Under the pieces are notes generated by a model that saw only the letters and a list, made by a program, of their open reading frames with translations, was not told the DNA's origin and did not search any database. The translations under genes and the position numbers were made by a program. Of a DNA stretch of 25,597 nucleotides, positions 17,701 to 24,731 are shown piece after piece (position 1 is the first letter of the stretch; each line of letters starts with the position of its first letter). This stretch comes from JAZMZS01 sp045586105 (GTDB taxonomy: Bacteria; Bacillota; Clostridia; Oscillospirales; CAG-272), in assembly GCA_045586105.1 (NCBI GenBank), contig JAZMZS010000276.1, positions 1-25,597 on the forward strand, in the 5' to 3' direction.

Positions 17701-18826
17701 AAAGAACACTTCGCAGGTTTCCTTCGATCACGTCGCCGATATAGAAGACAATGATATTATGACCCCTGAATTATATATATCAAACGGTCAGACGTATCTG
17801 TTCTATTCAAAGGAGAACGAAAACAAGGGCTTTGATATTTGTTGTGTTAAGCTAAAGGAAAATATGCAGTTCGGAACTGATCCGATAAAGATCATCTCTG
17901 CAACGGAAAAATGGGAAAACAATACCCTCAGCACACCAAGGTTATTTACTGCAGAGGACGGTTCGATGTACCTCGCATATACCGGAGGGGATATATATCG
18001 CGGCGGATCAATGCTCGGAATAGTAAACATCACCGACAATTCAGATCTGCTGAATTCCGCAAATTATAAAAAGCAAAAGGACCCCGTTTTCTACGAAAAC
18101 GAAACGCACTCAGACCTTATACTCTCTTCGATCATAATGATCGATTCGTCTGAGCCTTATCTCGTTTTCAATTCATGCATAAATAATGAAAAGATGTTAG
18201 TAATGCAAAGCTTTTCGTATGACACAGAGGGTATTCCTTATTTCTCTGATCCGTGTGATATACAAATGCAGTACGTTGCATTTAATATTGTAAGAGAGCT
18301 TGAACCGCTGTTTGAAGGCTTTGAATTCAATATCAAAGAAAACGTTGACACTATAAGCACCATATGCCCTCCATTCAGCTTTAAGTTTCTGAAGATGGAG
18401 CATTTTATAATCATAGCATGCGGACTTGGATGTATGCTTCTTGTTCTGGCGATCGTGCTCATTAGAAAATTCATTACTAATCAGAGCGGTACTCGCACAC
18501 AAAAAAGAAGCGCCCTGGGCAAAGGCAAGCTGAACAAGATCCATTCACGCAGACGCTCAGGAAAGCTTTATGCTGCATATCTCGAGCAATCCGCAAGCAA
18601 CGAAACAATAACGGAAACGAATGAAACACCGTTATCCGAGACTATATCCGATCCGTCACCATCCGAATCGATCGAAAATACTTTCATCCCATCATCCGAG
18701 GAGGATGATCTTGACGATCATTCTCTTGTTGAATATGCAACCAAGAGTGATTTTGATCCATCCGAATCTACCGCGGAGCTTGATGCTGTCAAAGATAGCA
18801 ACAATGACGAAATTGAGCATCAATAA
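14723..18826 (+). CDS. Large membrane-anchored beta-solenoid surface protein
   Basis: I do not recognise a named family. From the chosen start it has 1367 residues. The ATG at 14723 follows GGAGG with 9 nt spacing and starts directly with a signal peptide (KLKR, then a hydrophobic core, cleavage near WGIGA). An ATG at 14681 is in frame but lacks a ribosome binding site. Three related units begin near residues 52, 370 and 617 with VVYVKDTGSDSNDG, VVYVDPKNGNDRNGG and VYAFVKDGGTGDG. Each leads into a segment like GGTVVICSEYTL and then beta-solenoid-like repeats with ISGG/ITGG turns. Units 2 and 3 follow an HGFE linker. From about 920 to 1190 blade-like motifs (DGYWYHF, TYLFYSK, MYLAYTGG, PYLVFNS) suggest a GH43-like beta-propeller, without an assignable catalytic set. 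A helix at about 1229-1248 is followed by a basic stretch and a roughly 115-residue acidic, Ser/Thr-rich cytoplasmic tail. No sortase motif is seen. Confidence 0.8.
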   Translation: MTHKLKRITAFVLVLAAIASSSIWGIGAVSDPDDPTAGDKSDVETDAPEQDVVYVKDTGSDSNDGKSEKNAFQSMNAAFTSLSEKGGIVVICGKLTLSDEASVLPSHQNNIEITSYHDGIDYRSKHDAEIYYKSSMSIHGPGKTSFYGIKLHSENTADIFCNGTNVCFGSKIDNVSDSGSYPRVWGGIELSSTDLENDGDFSDFTLQIDSGSWSHVTLGNYRKDTYAPFGLVKNANLIITGGNFLSKDGESRSSSLVSGAFISEHLSLQISGGVFYGSFYIIGDEGSVSPYMDLKYTADIKVSITDGVFMGEYIKALNNPDAELYGTYDFSITGGSFSSLTYISCEGVRSDISLTSFDQIQSKLHGFEKVVYVDPKNGNDRNGGEDPASAKATLSSAVTSLASGGTVVICSEYTLPEDFVMTYNHNPVKITSKYADVDYGQSNGASITISGSIYLQSDITFDNIKMLASSDTMISCQESLTISNTCATEGNISIRLLKNENIHSLNIHSGNFSVLELQDSDALTYLTITNGTVDEIRSSEEKMFTGDILLDISGGEIKNNIDLSSCEIGGNVQLILGKTTIGGDITVSSPSEGKVFEALITEQSLINKVHGFEIISDVYAFVKDGGTGDGSTPSLAAPDLSTAYSFLKGSDGSIIICGKYTHSQTEAGVDVGTLTYSGKYRSIDFSSVNNSILTLQSDFNFLNNATIKDITIKAAVRQVSFRCNSHIVLFDWGINVISDSLSGDSLPSIHGAESSPEMPFNAKGESVSDKIIINSGKWNNVYASAAATINGSVIMGALYGTEDLSTNCSITVSGGIIYGGVYASGSMKSNCTSDVTISFSGGEIHGYVSPSYYSSAGYKGKYKINITGGDFSAVAAFIGPDHVGADKFYANVDVKYDQKAGMDSVSTYFNPISSGLSTLTYYDGYWYHFSALDNTITVRRSISVMGVNSHEPYETIEVSGEILDMSISLTNNRIYVLILTIVDNVHITKVFSSKNTSQVSFDHVADIEDNDIMTPELYISNGQTYLFYSKENENKGFDICCVKLKENMQFGTDPIKIISATEKWENNTLSTPRLFTAEDGSMYLAYTGGDIYRGGSMLGIVNITDNSDLLNSANYKKQKDPVFYENETHSDLILSSIIMIDSSEPYLVFNSCINNEKMLVMQSFSYDTEGIPYFSDPCDIQMQYVAFNIVRELEPLFEGFEFNIKENVDTISTICPPFSFKFLKMEHFIIIACGLGCMLLVLAIVLIRKFITNQSGTRTQKRSALGKGKLNKIHSRRRSGKLYAAYLEQSASNETITETNETPLSETISDPSPSESIENTFIPSSEEDDLDDHSLVEYATKSDFDPSESTAELDAVKDSNNDEIEHQ

Positions 18827-18829
18827 CTA

Positions 18830-18882
18830 AAAATAGTGACAATGAAAAGCACCTTGAAGGTTCAATTCATTGTCACTATTTT
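18830..18882. terminator. Bidirectional intrinsic terminator
   Basis: A perfect 17-bp stem (18830-18846 with 18866-18882) encloses a 19-nt loop. The stem begins AAAATAGTGAC and ends GTCACTATTTT, giving T-rich tails in both directions. It lies between the convergent surface protein and rqcH genes and overlaps the rqcH stop codon by two bases, so it can serve both. Confidence 0.85.
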
Positions 18883-20650
18883 ATTTATCCAGCAAAGATG
18901 CTATATAATCGGAATCACGTTTTACGTTTGTTGAGAAATTCGTATGGTATATCACAAATCCGGGTTTTGCGCCGGAAGGCTTTTTTATATGTCTGAGGTC
19001 AGTGTAATCCACCTCGATCATTACGTCTCCGAGTGATTTTGAATGAAATGCAGCTATCATTGCCGCATCAGTATAATCCTTCTCAGACGGTTCCACGTTG
19101 TTTGTGATCATTAGAACGTGAGAGCCCGGTCTATTCTTGGCGTGAAACCAAACATCCCCCTTTTGTCCGTACTTAAAAGTTATGTAATCATTCTGCAGAT
19201 TGTTTTTTCCGCACAGTACTCTGTAACCACCGCTTGTGCGGTATACCAAAGGCTTAGGCGTAAATTTCTTCTGCTTTTTTGCGCTTTTTTGACAGTTAAG
19301 ATAACCTGTTGCAGCTAACTCCTCGCGTATTTCGGAAAGCTCGGTTTCACCATCTGCTCTCGACAGCGATTCCTTGACCGTTTCAATGTAATCAAGCTCT
19401 CGTTTAGCTTTTTCTATTTGTTCGGACAGGTATACCTTACCGTTTTTAAGCTTCGTATATTTTTTATATTTTTGCTGGGCATTTGCTGCGGGTGTTAGCT
19501 GTTGGTCGAGCTCGATCGTTATTTCAGGGCAGTCAGGATCGTAGTAATTGATCACAGAAACCTTATCCATACCTTTTTTCAACTGATAAATATTGGATGT
19601 GATAAGATCGGCTTCGTAACGAAACTTATCACACTCATCGGTTGCCGCAAGCTCTTCGCTGAGCTTTATGATCTTCTTGCTTAAACGAGATTGAGCGTTA
19701 TTTATAGTGTGCAAAAGGTCTCCCGCTTTTTGCTTTATCCTCTCGTTCCTGTCTCTTTCATCAAAAAATTTATCAACAAGAGAAGCAAAATCCTTCATCT
19801 CGACTAACTCATAACCTGTTCCGTATTGACGAATAGGTATAAAGGAGAACTCGACAGGCTTACCGATCTTGTCAATAACGATATATGGTGTAAAGCTTCG
19901 GCTGTTAACTATATTGACAAAATCGAAGAATGCATCTGCAATGCTTTGCGGATCGTGATCGGCAATACAAGAACTGACCGATCCGGAGACACGGTAAGAG
20001 ATCTCTCTTGTAAGAAGCGGAGACAATCCGAAATAATTGGAGAGAAGAAACTTATCGATCAAGGAGTTCTTTTGAAGGTTAAGCTTCTCCAAAAACGATG
20101 TACGAGTCTCGGTCAGTGGATCACTCTTCCCTTTTTGCTCGGGTGGATTTTCATACGTCATTCCCGGTAATATCTGTCTTACCTTGCTTGTCGCAAAATC
20201 AATAAGCTTCATTGCGGTAATGATTTTTTTGTCATCGTCGAGCAGTATCATATTTGAATACTTACCCATGATCTCGCAGACGATATATCTGGTACAGGCA
20301 AAGCCCATTTCATCACGGCAGGCAAACTTGAGCATTATTGCTCTTTCAAAGCCAAGCTGTTTAACTTCTTCAAGTTTCGCTCCTCCGAGATGCTTTCTCA
20401 TCAACAGACATAGCATAGGGGGGGTCGATGGGTTTTCTTTATTTATGTTAGAAAAAGATATCTTTGGATTATTTGTGCCGGCATTGATAACAAGCCGCAG
20501 ACTTTTTCTTTCGTTATTGATCTTTACATCATGGAAAAGCAATACGATCTCTTCCTTTTCGGGCTGATGTATCTTTTCTATTTTCGCGCCAATAGCATAT
20601 TTATTTATATCGTTAGCTGTGGCGGCAAACATTCCTGCGTCAAAAGGCAT
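18881..20650 (-). CDS. rqcH: Rqc2/NEMF homologue RqcH (NFACT protein)
   Basis: A 589-residue protein that binds stalled 50S-peptidyl-tRNA complexes and directs C-terminal alanine tailing in bacterial ribosome-associated quality control. Older annotation calls this family fibronectin-binding protein A. The NFACT-N domain starts MPFDAGMFAATANDI. A long coiled coil spans about 290-450, and the C-terminal NFACT-R domain contains DVWFHAKNRPGSHVLM (about 512-527). The site of the conserved Asp-Arg pair in NFACT-N reads FERA (E102, R103). Length fits the family. The gene is 3 nt after the HAD gene stop, with GGAG inside the end of that gene, so the two are coupled. The convergent terminator at 18830-18882 ends the transcript. 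Confidence 0.93.
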   Translation of the reverse strand: MPFDAGMFAATANDINKYAIGAKIEKIHQPEKEEIVLLFHDVKINNERKSLRLVINAGTNNPKISFSNINKENPSTPPMLCLLMRKHLGGAKLEEVKQLGFERAIMLKFACRDEMGFACTRYIVCEIMGKYSNMILLDDDKKIITAMKLIDFATSKVRQILPGMTYENPPEQKGKSDPLTETRTSFLEKLNLQKNSLIDKFLLSNYFGLSPLLTREISYRVSGSVSSCIADHDPQSIADAFFDFVNIVNSRSFTPYIVIDKIGKPVEFSFIPIRQYGTGYELVEMKDFASLVDKFFDERDRNERIKQKAGDLLHTINNAQSRLSKKIIKLSEELAATDECDKFRYEADLITSNIYQLKKGMDKVSVINYYDPDCPEITIELDQQLTPAANAQQKYKKYTKLKNGKVYLSEQIEKAKRELDYIETVKESLSRADGETELSEIREELAATGYLNCQKSAKKQKKFTPKPLVYRTSGGYRVLCGKNNLQNDYITFKYGQKGDVWFHAKNRPGSHVLMITNNVEPSEKDYTDAAMIAAFHSKSLGDVMIEVDYTDLRHIKKPSGAKPGFVIYHTNFSTNVKRDSDYIASLLDK

Positions 20651-20653
20651 TAT

Positions 20654-21316
20654 TTACTCCGTAATAGTTGAATTTTGTTTAATAACATAATCGGCAAAAT
20701 CGAGAGCATTTGAGAACAATGGGCATGAGCACTCTTCGAGCGCTTCCCTACTCATGTGTCCGCTTAAAATAAGAGCAGAGTCGATACCTGCTTCGGAGGC
20801 TACCTCGTGATCGTGAGTGCTGTCACCTGCAAGTATAAATGTGTCAAGTGTATGCCGATCCACATAGTTACAGCATATCTTTCCTTTGCCGTAAGCATAA
20901 TAATTGCTGCAACCGATTATCTCTTCAAAAAATGACCCGATTCCGAGACGATCGATCTGTTCGCATAACATATCATAGCTTGAAGCGGAAATAACAGTTT
21001 GCTTTATATTGTGCGCTTGAAAAAGCATCAAGGCATCCATAACACCGTCACACAGTCGCGCATCATGCTCGCGTCTTTTGTATTCAGCGACCCATTCAGG
21101 CGCAAGAACGGTCTCGTAGTCATCTTTTTCAAAATCAAAGCCGCATCTTCTGTAATAGTCCTTGATAGGAAATCCGAAGATCTTACGGTACTCCTCGACA
21201 CTTTTTATCAAAGGTATATTTCGTGATGAGAGCATAACATTGACCGCATCTATACCTATGCTGACGTCATCGAGAATAGTCCCGTTAAAATCCCATATAA
21301 CATGAGTATATTTCAT
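20654..21316 (-). CDS. HAD-superfamily hydrolase (phosphoglycolate phosphatase-like)
   Basis: A 220-residue HAD hydrolase with a small alpha-helical cap, likely a soluble phosphatase acting on small phosphorylated metabolites. Motif I reads DFNGTILDD (9-17), with nucleophile D9 but Asn11 where most members have the general acid Asp. Motif II Ser is at 110, motif III Lys at 144, and motif IV GDSTHDHEVA places D165 and D169. Substrate cannot be read from the sequence. The DxNGT form recurs in part of the family, so the protein may still be active. It has its own promoter, GAGG before the ATG, and is coupled to rqcH downstream; this pairing may be operon convenience. Confidence 0.85.
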   Translation of the reverse strand: MKYTHVIWDFNGTILDDVSIGIDAVNVMLSSRNIPLIKSVEEYRKIFGFPIKDYYRRCGFDFEKDDYETVLAPEWVAEYKRREHDARLCDGVMDALMLFQAHNIKQTVISASSYDMLCEQIDRLGIGSFFEEIIGCSNYYAYGKGKICCNYVDRHTLDTFILAGDSTHDHEVASEAGIDSALILSGHMSREALEECSCPLFSNALDFADYVIKQNSTITE

Positions 21317-21338
21317 AATTCACCTCAACTTATAGACG

Positions 21339-21367
21339 ATTTTATCACAAATGACGATCGTAGTCAA
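21339..21367 (-). promoter_or_regulatory. Sigma-A type promoter of the HAD-rqcH pair
   Basis: Minus strand -35 box TTGACT (21362-21367) and -10 box TAAAAT (21339-21344) are 17 nt apart, with extended -10 TGTGA. The HAD gene start codon is about 23 nt past the -10 box. Confidence 0.8.
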
Positions 21368-21382
21368 CCTTTCGCAGCATCA

Positions 21383-21414
21383 AAAATTCGGTATCGTGGT
21401 TGATACCGAATTTT
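21383..21414 (-). terminator. Intrinsic terminator after the GLUG/Big2 gene
   Basis: A perfect 13-bp stem (21383-21395 with 21402-21414) around a 6-nt loop, followed on the minus strand by a short T run. It lies 10 nt past the stop of the 21425-24595 gene and 16 nt before the -35 box of the next transcript. Confidence 0.8.
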
Positions 21415-21424
21415 CGTTATTAAA

Positions 21425-24400
21425 TTACCTATCATTGGCTGCATCGGAGGTATCATTACCATATTTTTTTCGCTGATAGAGAATAATAGCAGCCGATGAG
21501 CATACCATGACGGTGATTACGGCAGGGGTAATGAGCTTCTTGAGATCAAATTCTTCTTTATCCTTATCATTATCCGAATCATCGGGAGTAAGCGCACCTG
21601 TTTCGATCGGAACGACAAATTCATTTTCACCAAGATCAATGACCATCCACAATCCGAAGAAATCGGTGCTGACCGTTATCTTATTATCAGCAAAGCGGAA
21701 CAAGGTTCTTTCTGATAACTCGCCGAAGTTTTGAACAGAACCTTCGGAAATCTTATGCGATATACATTTCATGATGCCAATAAAGCTTTCGTCGGCATTT
21801 TTAGAAACAAGCTCGGGAATATATACAAAAACCTCGCCGTCTATATAATTCACGATTCCGATATGAGCAAAGGATTGATGTCCCGGAGCTTCGGGTACTG
21901 ATACGTTTTTTGTAAAGTCAAGAGGAAGTGAAAGCTTGAAACAAGCTGCTGTAAGATCCGAGTTTTTATCTATTTCAACAGAATACTTTATATTGTCAAA
22001 TGACAAATGCGACTTTTCAAAAACAATACTGCTGTTTATGTCAGATATCGCCTCATTGATAATTGCATCATCGGGCTTAGTAAATTCAAACCCGAATTCC
22101 GAGTCAAATCCTATTCCGTAGATGTCAAATCCGAGCTCCTCGTTAGAAATTCCGATAAATTCAACTGTTGAATATGATAAAACAGGAATATTATCCTTAT
22201 CTACAGTCCATACCGAGTATGTATCGGAACAGATACAGCCATAATATGAATTCAATGTATCTATCAGCAGAGCGCTTTCGTCGGATAAAACAATAGTGTT
22301 GTCGGTCAACATAGTCAACTCATATGCAGGATCGTTATCTCTGTTTCCGCAAGCCGGAACATCGACCATAACGTATGATGAAACGGGCTTGTCCGAATAT
22401 CCGCAGATAGCACCGAAAAATTCTGTCGCATCCGGCATAGTGCTGCTGTAACACCCTGTAACCGACATTCCCGAATATCCGCATATGCCGCCTGTCATTT
22501 TTATTGCCGAGACATCGCCTCTGTTAAGCGAATTCTCTATTGGAAATGAGGATGCACCGCAAATTCCTCCAACCTTGTCCAACCCCTGAATGTTACCGTT
22601 ATTGAACGCGTTTACAACCACCGCATCAGAGTGGCCGCAGATACCTCCGGTATATTCTTTTCCTTCGACGGATGCATAATTTTTACACAGAGATATATTA
22701 CCTGAACTGTAGCCGCAGATTCCGCCTGTATATTTGGTTCCGGATATTATTGTTTCCGAATTGATCTCGCATGAGATGATCAGAGACGTGTTATAAGCGC
22801 TGATACCTCCGCAATATTCAGCTCCGTAAATATACGAATTTTTTATGTCAAGGTTTTTTATGCTTCCGTCCATGGTATATCCGAACAGTCCGGCGCATGA
22901 GTTGTTACGAATATATATACCGCCGACAGCAAAGCTGCCACCATCATAGTTTCCTCTGAAAGGAGTGTCCGGAGAACTGCCCACAGGGGTCCATGTCTTG
23001 ACAAGAGTAAGATCGCTTATCCAATTTTCAACAGCAAAATCATTTATCTTGATATTACACGTTTGCCTGAAGTAGACGTCTTTATAATCGTTTCCGTTAT
23101 TAACGTTATAAGCAAGCAAAGCAAGAGCTTGAGGAGAATTTATCACGTATGGGTTTTCAGCGGTTCCTTCTCCTCCGCCGAAGGTCTCGCAGATCGTACC
23201 GTCCCACGGATCTGTAAAGGATTCTTCAACGACAGTAACGAGAGCAGAGCTCGATTTACTGCCGTCATTTGTTGTTACCGTTACTATGGTGACACCGGGC
23301 TGCAAACCAACGATAAGTCCCGTATCGGAACAATCAAGTATAGAGGAATCTCCTGTTGAGAAGGTGGCACCCAGGTAGGATGCTCCTGTGGGAATAATAG
23401 AATATTTCAGCTGCAAGGGCTTTCCTACAGGAATGATAAAGTGTGTGTTCTCGAGCTTTATACCCGAAGGGGTCGATCTTGGATTAACAGTAACAAAGCA
23501 ATCCGCTATCTTATTACCGTCTTCGGTCTGTGCTCGTATAACGGCGTATCCTCTTCCTTTTGCCTTAACTTTTCCGTTTGCATCAACAACAGCGACGGCT
23601 TCGTTTGTAGAGAACAGCTTGACCTTTGGGTTTGTTGCATTTGCGGGAACTACAGTATATTTGATCTGAAACTCGCCGCCCGTCCACAAGGTGCGTTGGC
23701 GAACGTTCAGTGTCACCCCCTTTACGGGAATGTTAGTCTGAGTAATATCCTTAGATGTCAAAATGGGATTTCCGCCAAACTGAGAGCTCGTATCGAGCAG
23801 CCAGTTCATCCATCCCTTTTGCTTGGTCTGCTTATTTAACTTGTTACAAATACCCTGTTTATCGTCCAGTTTTTCGCAATCGGTAATATTCACCTGATCG
23901 GATGATGCATTGTCGGTACCGCTCCAAGCACAAGAGTTGATAGTTCCGCTGTTTTTAGCAGAAATTGCACCAATAGCAGCTCCTTTAAAGGTGGCAAGAG
24001 CATAACAGTTATCAATAGCACCGGTATTATTGCAGGCGATAGCTCCCGATAATGCCGAGACGTCCGATCCTACCGTGCCGATAACTCCGGAATTATATAT
24101 CTTTCCGCTATTGTTTACTGCTATTCCCGCAGCATTAGCGGCATTAGAATCAACAGAGATCAAGGCATTTACAATAGTACCGCTGTTGTAAGCAATAAAT
24201 GCGCTCAAGGTGTCAGTTGCTTTGAATTTCAGTCCGCAGATAAAGTATCCTCCTGCGCTGAAGGTACCTTGAAATGGCGCATCCGCACTAAAGCAAGCGG
24301 TCCAGTAATTAGCAGACATGTCAAGATCCGCTGCCATTCTGATCTGCTTATTAAGGAAGGTTTTTCCGCTGTTCGCAGCAACCATAAAAGCGGCAAGCTG

Positions 24401-24595
24401 AGCTTTATTCTTTATCTCATAAACCTCGGTCTTATCGTAGTCCCCGAGCCATTCCTTATCATACATTCCATCATCGCTCCAATTTGCCGCATCGGCAGAC
24501 AAATGAGAAGAAAACGAGAAACAACCGATCGTTATTGAAAGAAATAACAAAACAACGATAATCTTTACTTTATTATTCATCAAAGAAAATTTCAT
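21425..24595 (-). CDS. Membrane-anchored GLUG/Big2-type surface protein
   Basis: A 1056-residue secreted protein with no clear enzyme motif. A signal peptide (residues 1-36; hydrophobic core 11-28) is followed by a first GLUG-like beta-solenoid (about 55-235), with repeated short motifs such as AGIAVNNSGKI and GAIACNNTGAI. Two Big2-like immunoglobulin domains follow (about 290-372 and 376-456; each with a KVKAKGRGYAVI-like or GLIVGLQPGVTIV strand pair). A second GLUG solenoid spans about 465-740, with GGICG turns at 26-residue spacing. A C-terminal domain of about 240 residues (about 790-1020) precedes a transmembrane helix (about 1025-1043) and a short basic tail. Such proteins usually act in adhesion or matrix binding. 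The ATG has AGGAG at 6 nt. It is transcribed alone, from its own promoter to its own terminator. Confidence 0.85.
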   Translation of the reverse strand: MKFSLMNNKVKIIVVLLFLSITIGCFSFSSHLSADAANWSDDGMYDKEWLGDYDKTEVYEIKNKAQLAAFMVAANSGKTFLNKQIRMAADLDMSANYWTACFSADAPFQGTFSAGGYFICGLKFKATDTLSAFIAYNSGTIVNALISVDSNAANAAGIAVNNSGKIYNSGVIGTVGSDVSALSGAIACNNTGAIDNCYALATFKGAAIGAISAKNSGTINSCAWSGTDNASSDQVNITDCEKLDDKQGICNKLNKQTKQKGWMNWLLDTSSQFGGNPILTSKDITQTNIPVKGVTLNVRQRTLWTGGEFQIKYTVVPANATNPKVKLFSTNEAVAVVDANGKVKAKGRGYAVIRAQTEDGNKIADCFVTVNPRSTPSGIKLENTHFIIPVGKPLQLKYSIIPTGASYLGATFSTGDSSILDCSDTGLIVGLQPGVTIVTVTTNDGSKSSSALVTVVEESFTDPWDGTICETFGGGEGTAENPYVINSPQALALLAYNVNNGNDYKDVYFRQTCNIKINDFAVENWISDLTLVKTWTPVGSSPDTPFRGNYDGGSFAVGGIYIRNNSCAGLFGYTMDGSIKNLDIKNSYIYGAEYCGGISAYNTSLIISCEINSETIISGTKYTGGICGYSSGNISLCKNYASVEGKEYTGGICGHSDAVVVNAFNNGNIQGLDKVGGICGASSFPIENSLNRGDVSAIKMTGGICGYSGMSVTGCYSSTMPDATEFFGAICGYSDKPVSSYVMVDVPACGNRDNDPAYELTMLTDNTIVLSDESALLIDTLNSYYGCICSDTYSVWTVDKDNIPVLSYSTVEFIGISNEELGFDIYGIGFDSEFGFEFTKPDDAIINEAISDINSSIVFEKSHLSFDNIKYSVEIDKNSDLTAACFKLSLPLDFTKNVSVPEAPGHQSFAHIGIVNYIDGEVFVYIPELVSKNADESFIGIMKCISHKISEGSVQNFGELSERTLFRFADNKITVSTDFFGLWMVIDLGENEFVVPIETGALTPDDSDNDKDKEEFDLKKLITPAVITVMVCSSAAIILYQRKKYGNDTSDAANDR

Positions 24596-24625
24596 CTTGT
24601 ACTCCTGAACCAGTTTATATTATTT

Positions 24626-24654
24626 ATTTTATCACATATATGTGAATGATTCAA
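24626..24654 (-). promoter_or_regulatory. Sigma-A type promoter of the GLUG/Big2 gene
   Basis: Minus strand -35 box TTGAAT (24649-24654) and -10 box TAAAAT (24626-24631) are 17 nt apart, with extended -10 TGTGA. The spacer contains the palindrome CACATATATGTG directly before the -10 box, which could be an operator; nothing else supports that. Confidence 0.78.
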
Positions 24655-24672
24655 GATAATTTTTAAACTATC

Positions 24673-24705
24673 AAAAAAAAGAGACGGAAGGCGAGCTTCC
24701 GTCCC
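24673..24705 (-). terminator. Intrinsic terminator of the dockerin gene
   Basis: On the minus strand a 10-bp stem (24696-24705 with 24681-24690, one G-U pair, GC-rich) with a 5-nt loop is followed by eight T residues (24673-24680). It lies 26 nt after the stop codon of the right-edge gene. Confidence 0.9.
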
Positions 24706-24731
24706 TTTAATGTTATTTTGATGATGCGAAC

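Noticed and set aside
21500..21620. LPXTG-type sortase signal in the GLUG/Big2 protein (VPIETG before the C-terminal helix)
   Set aside because: The motif does not match LPXTG and lies about 30 residues before the helix, too far for a sorting signal. The protein looks anchored by its helix.
22100..24400. Cohesin domains in the GLUG/Big2 protein as partners for the dockerin
   Set aside because: The two immunoglobulin-like regions show the Big2 pattern and no cohesin signature that I can recognise.
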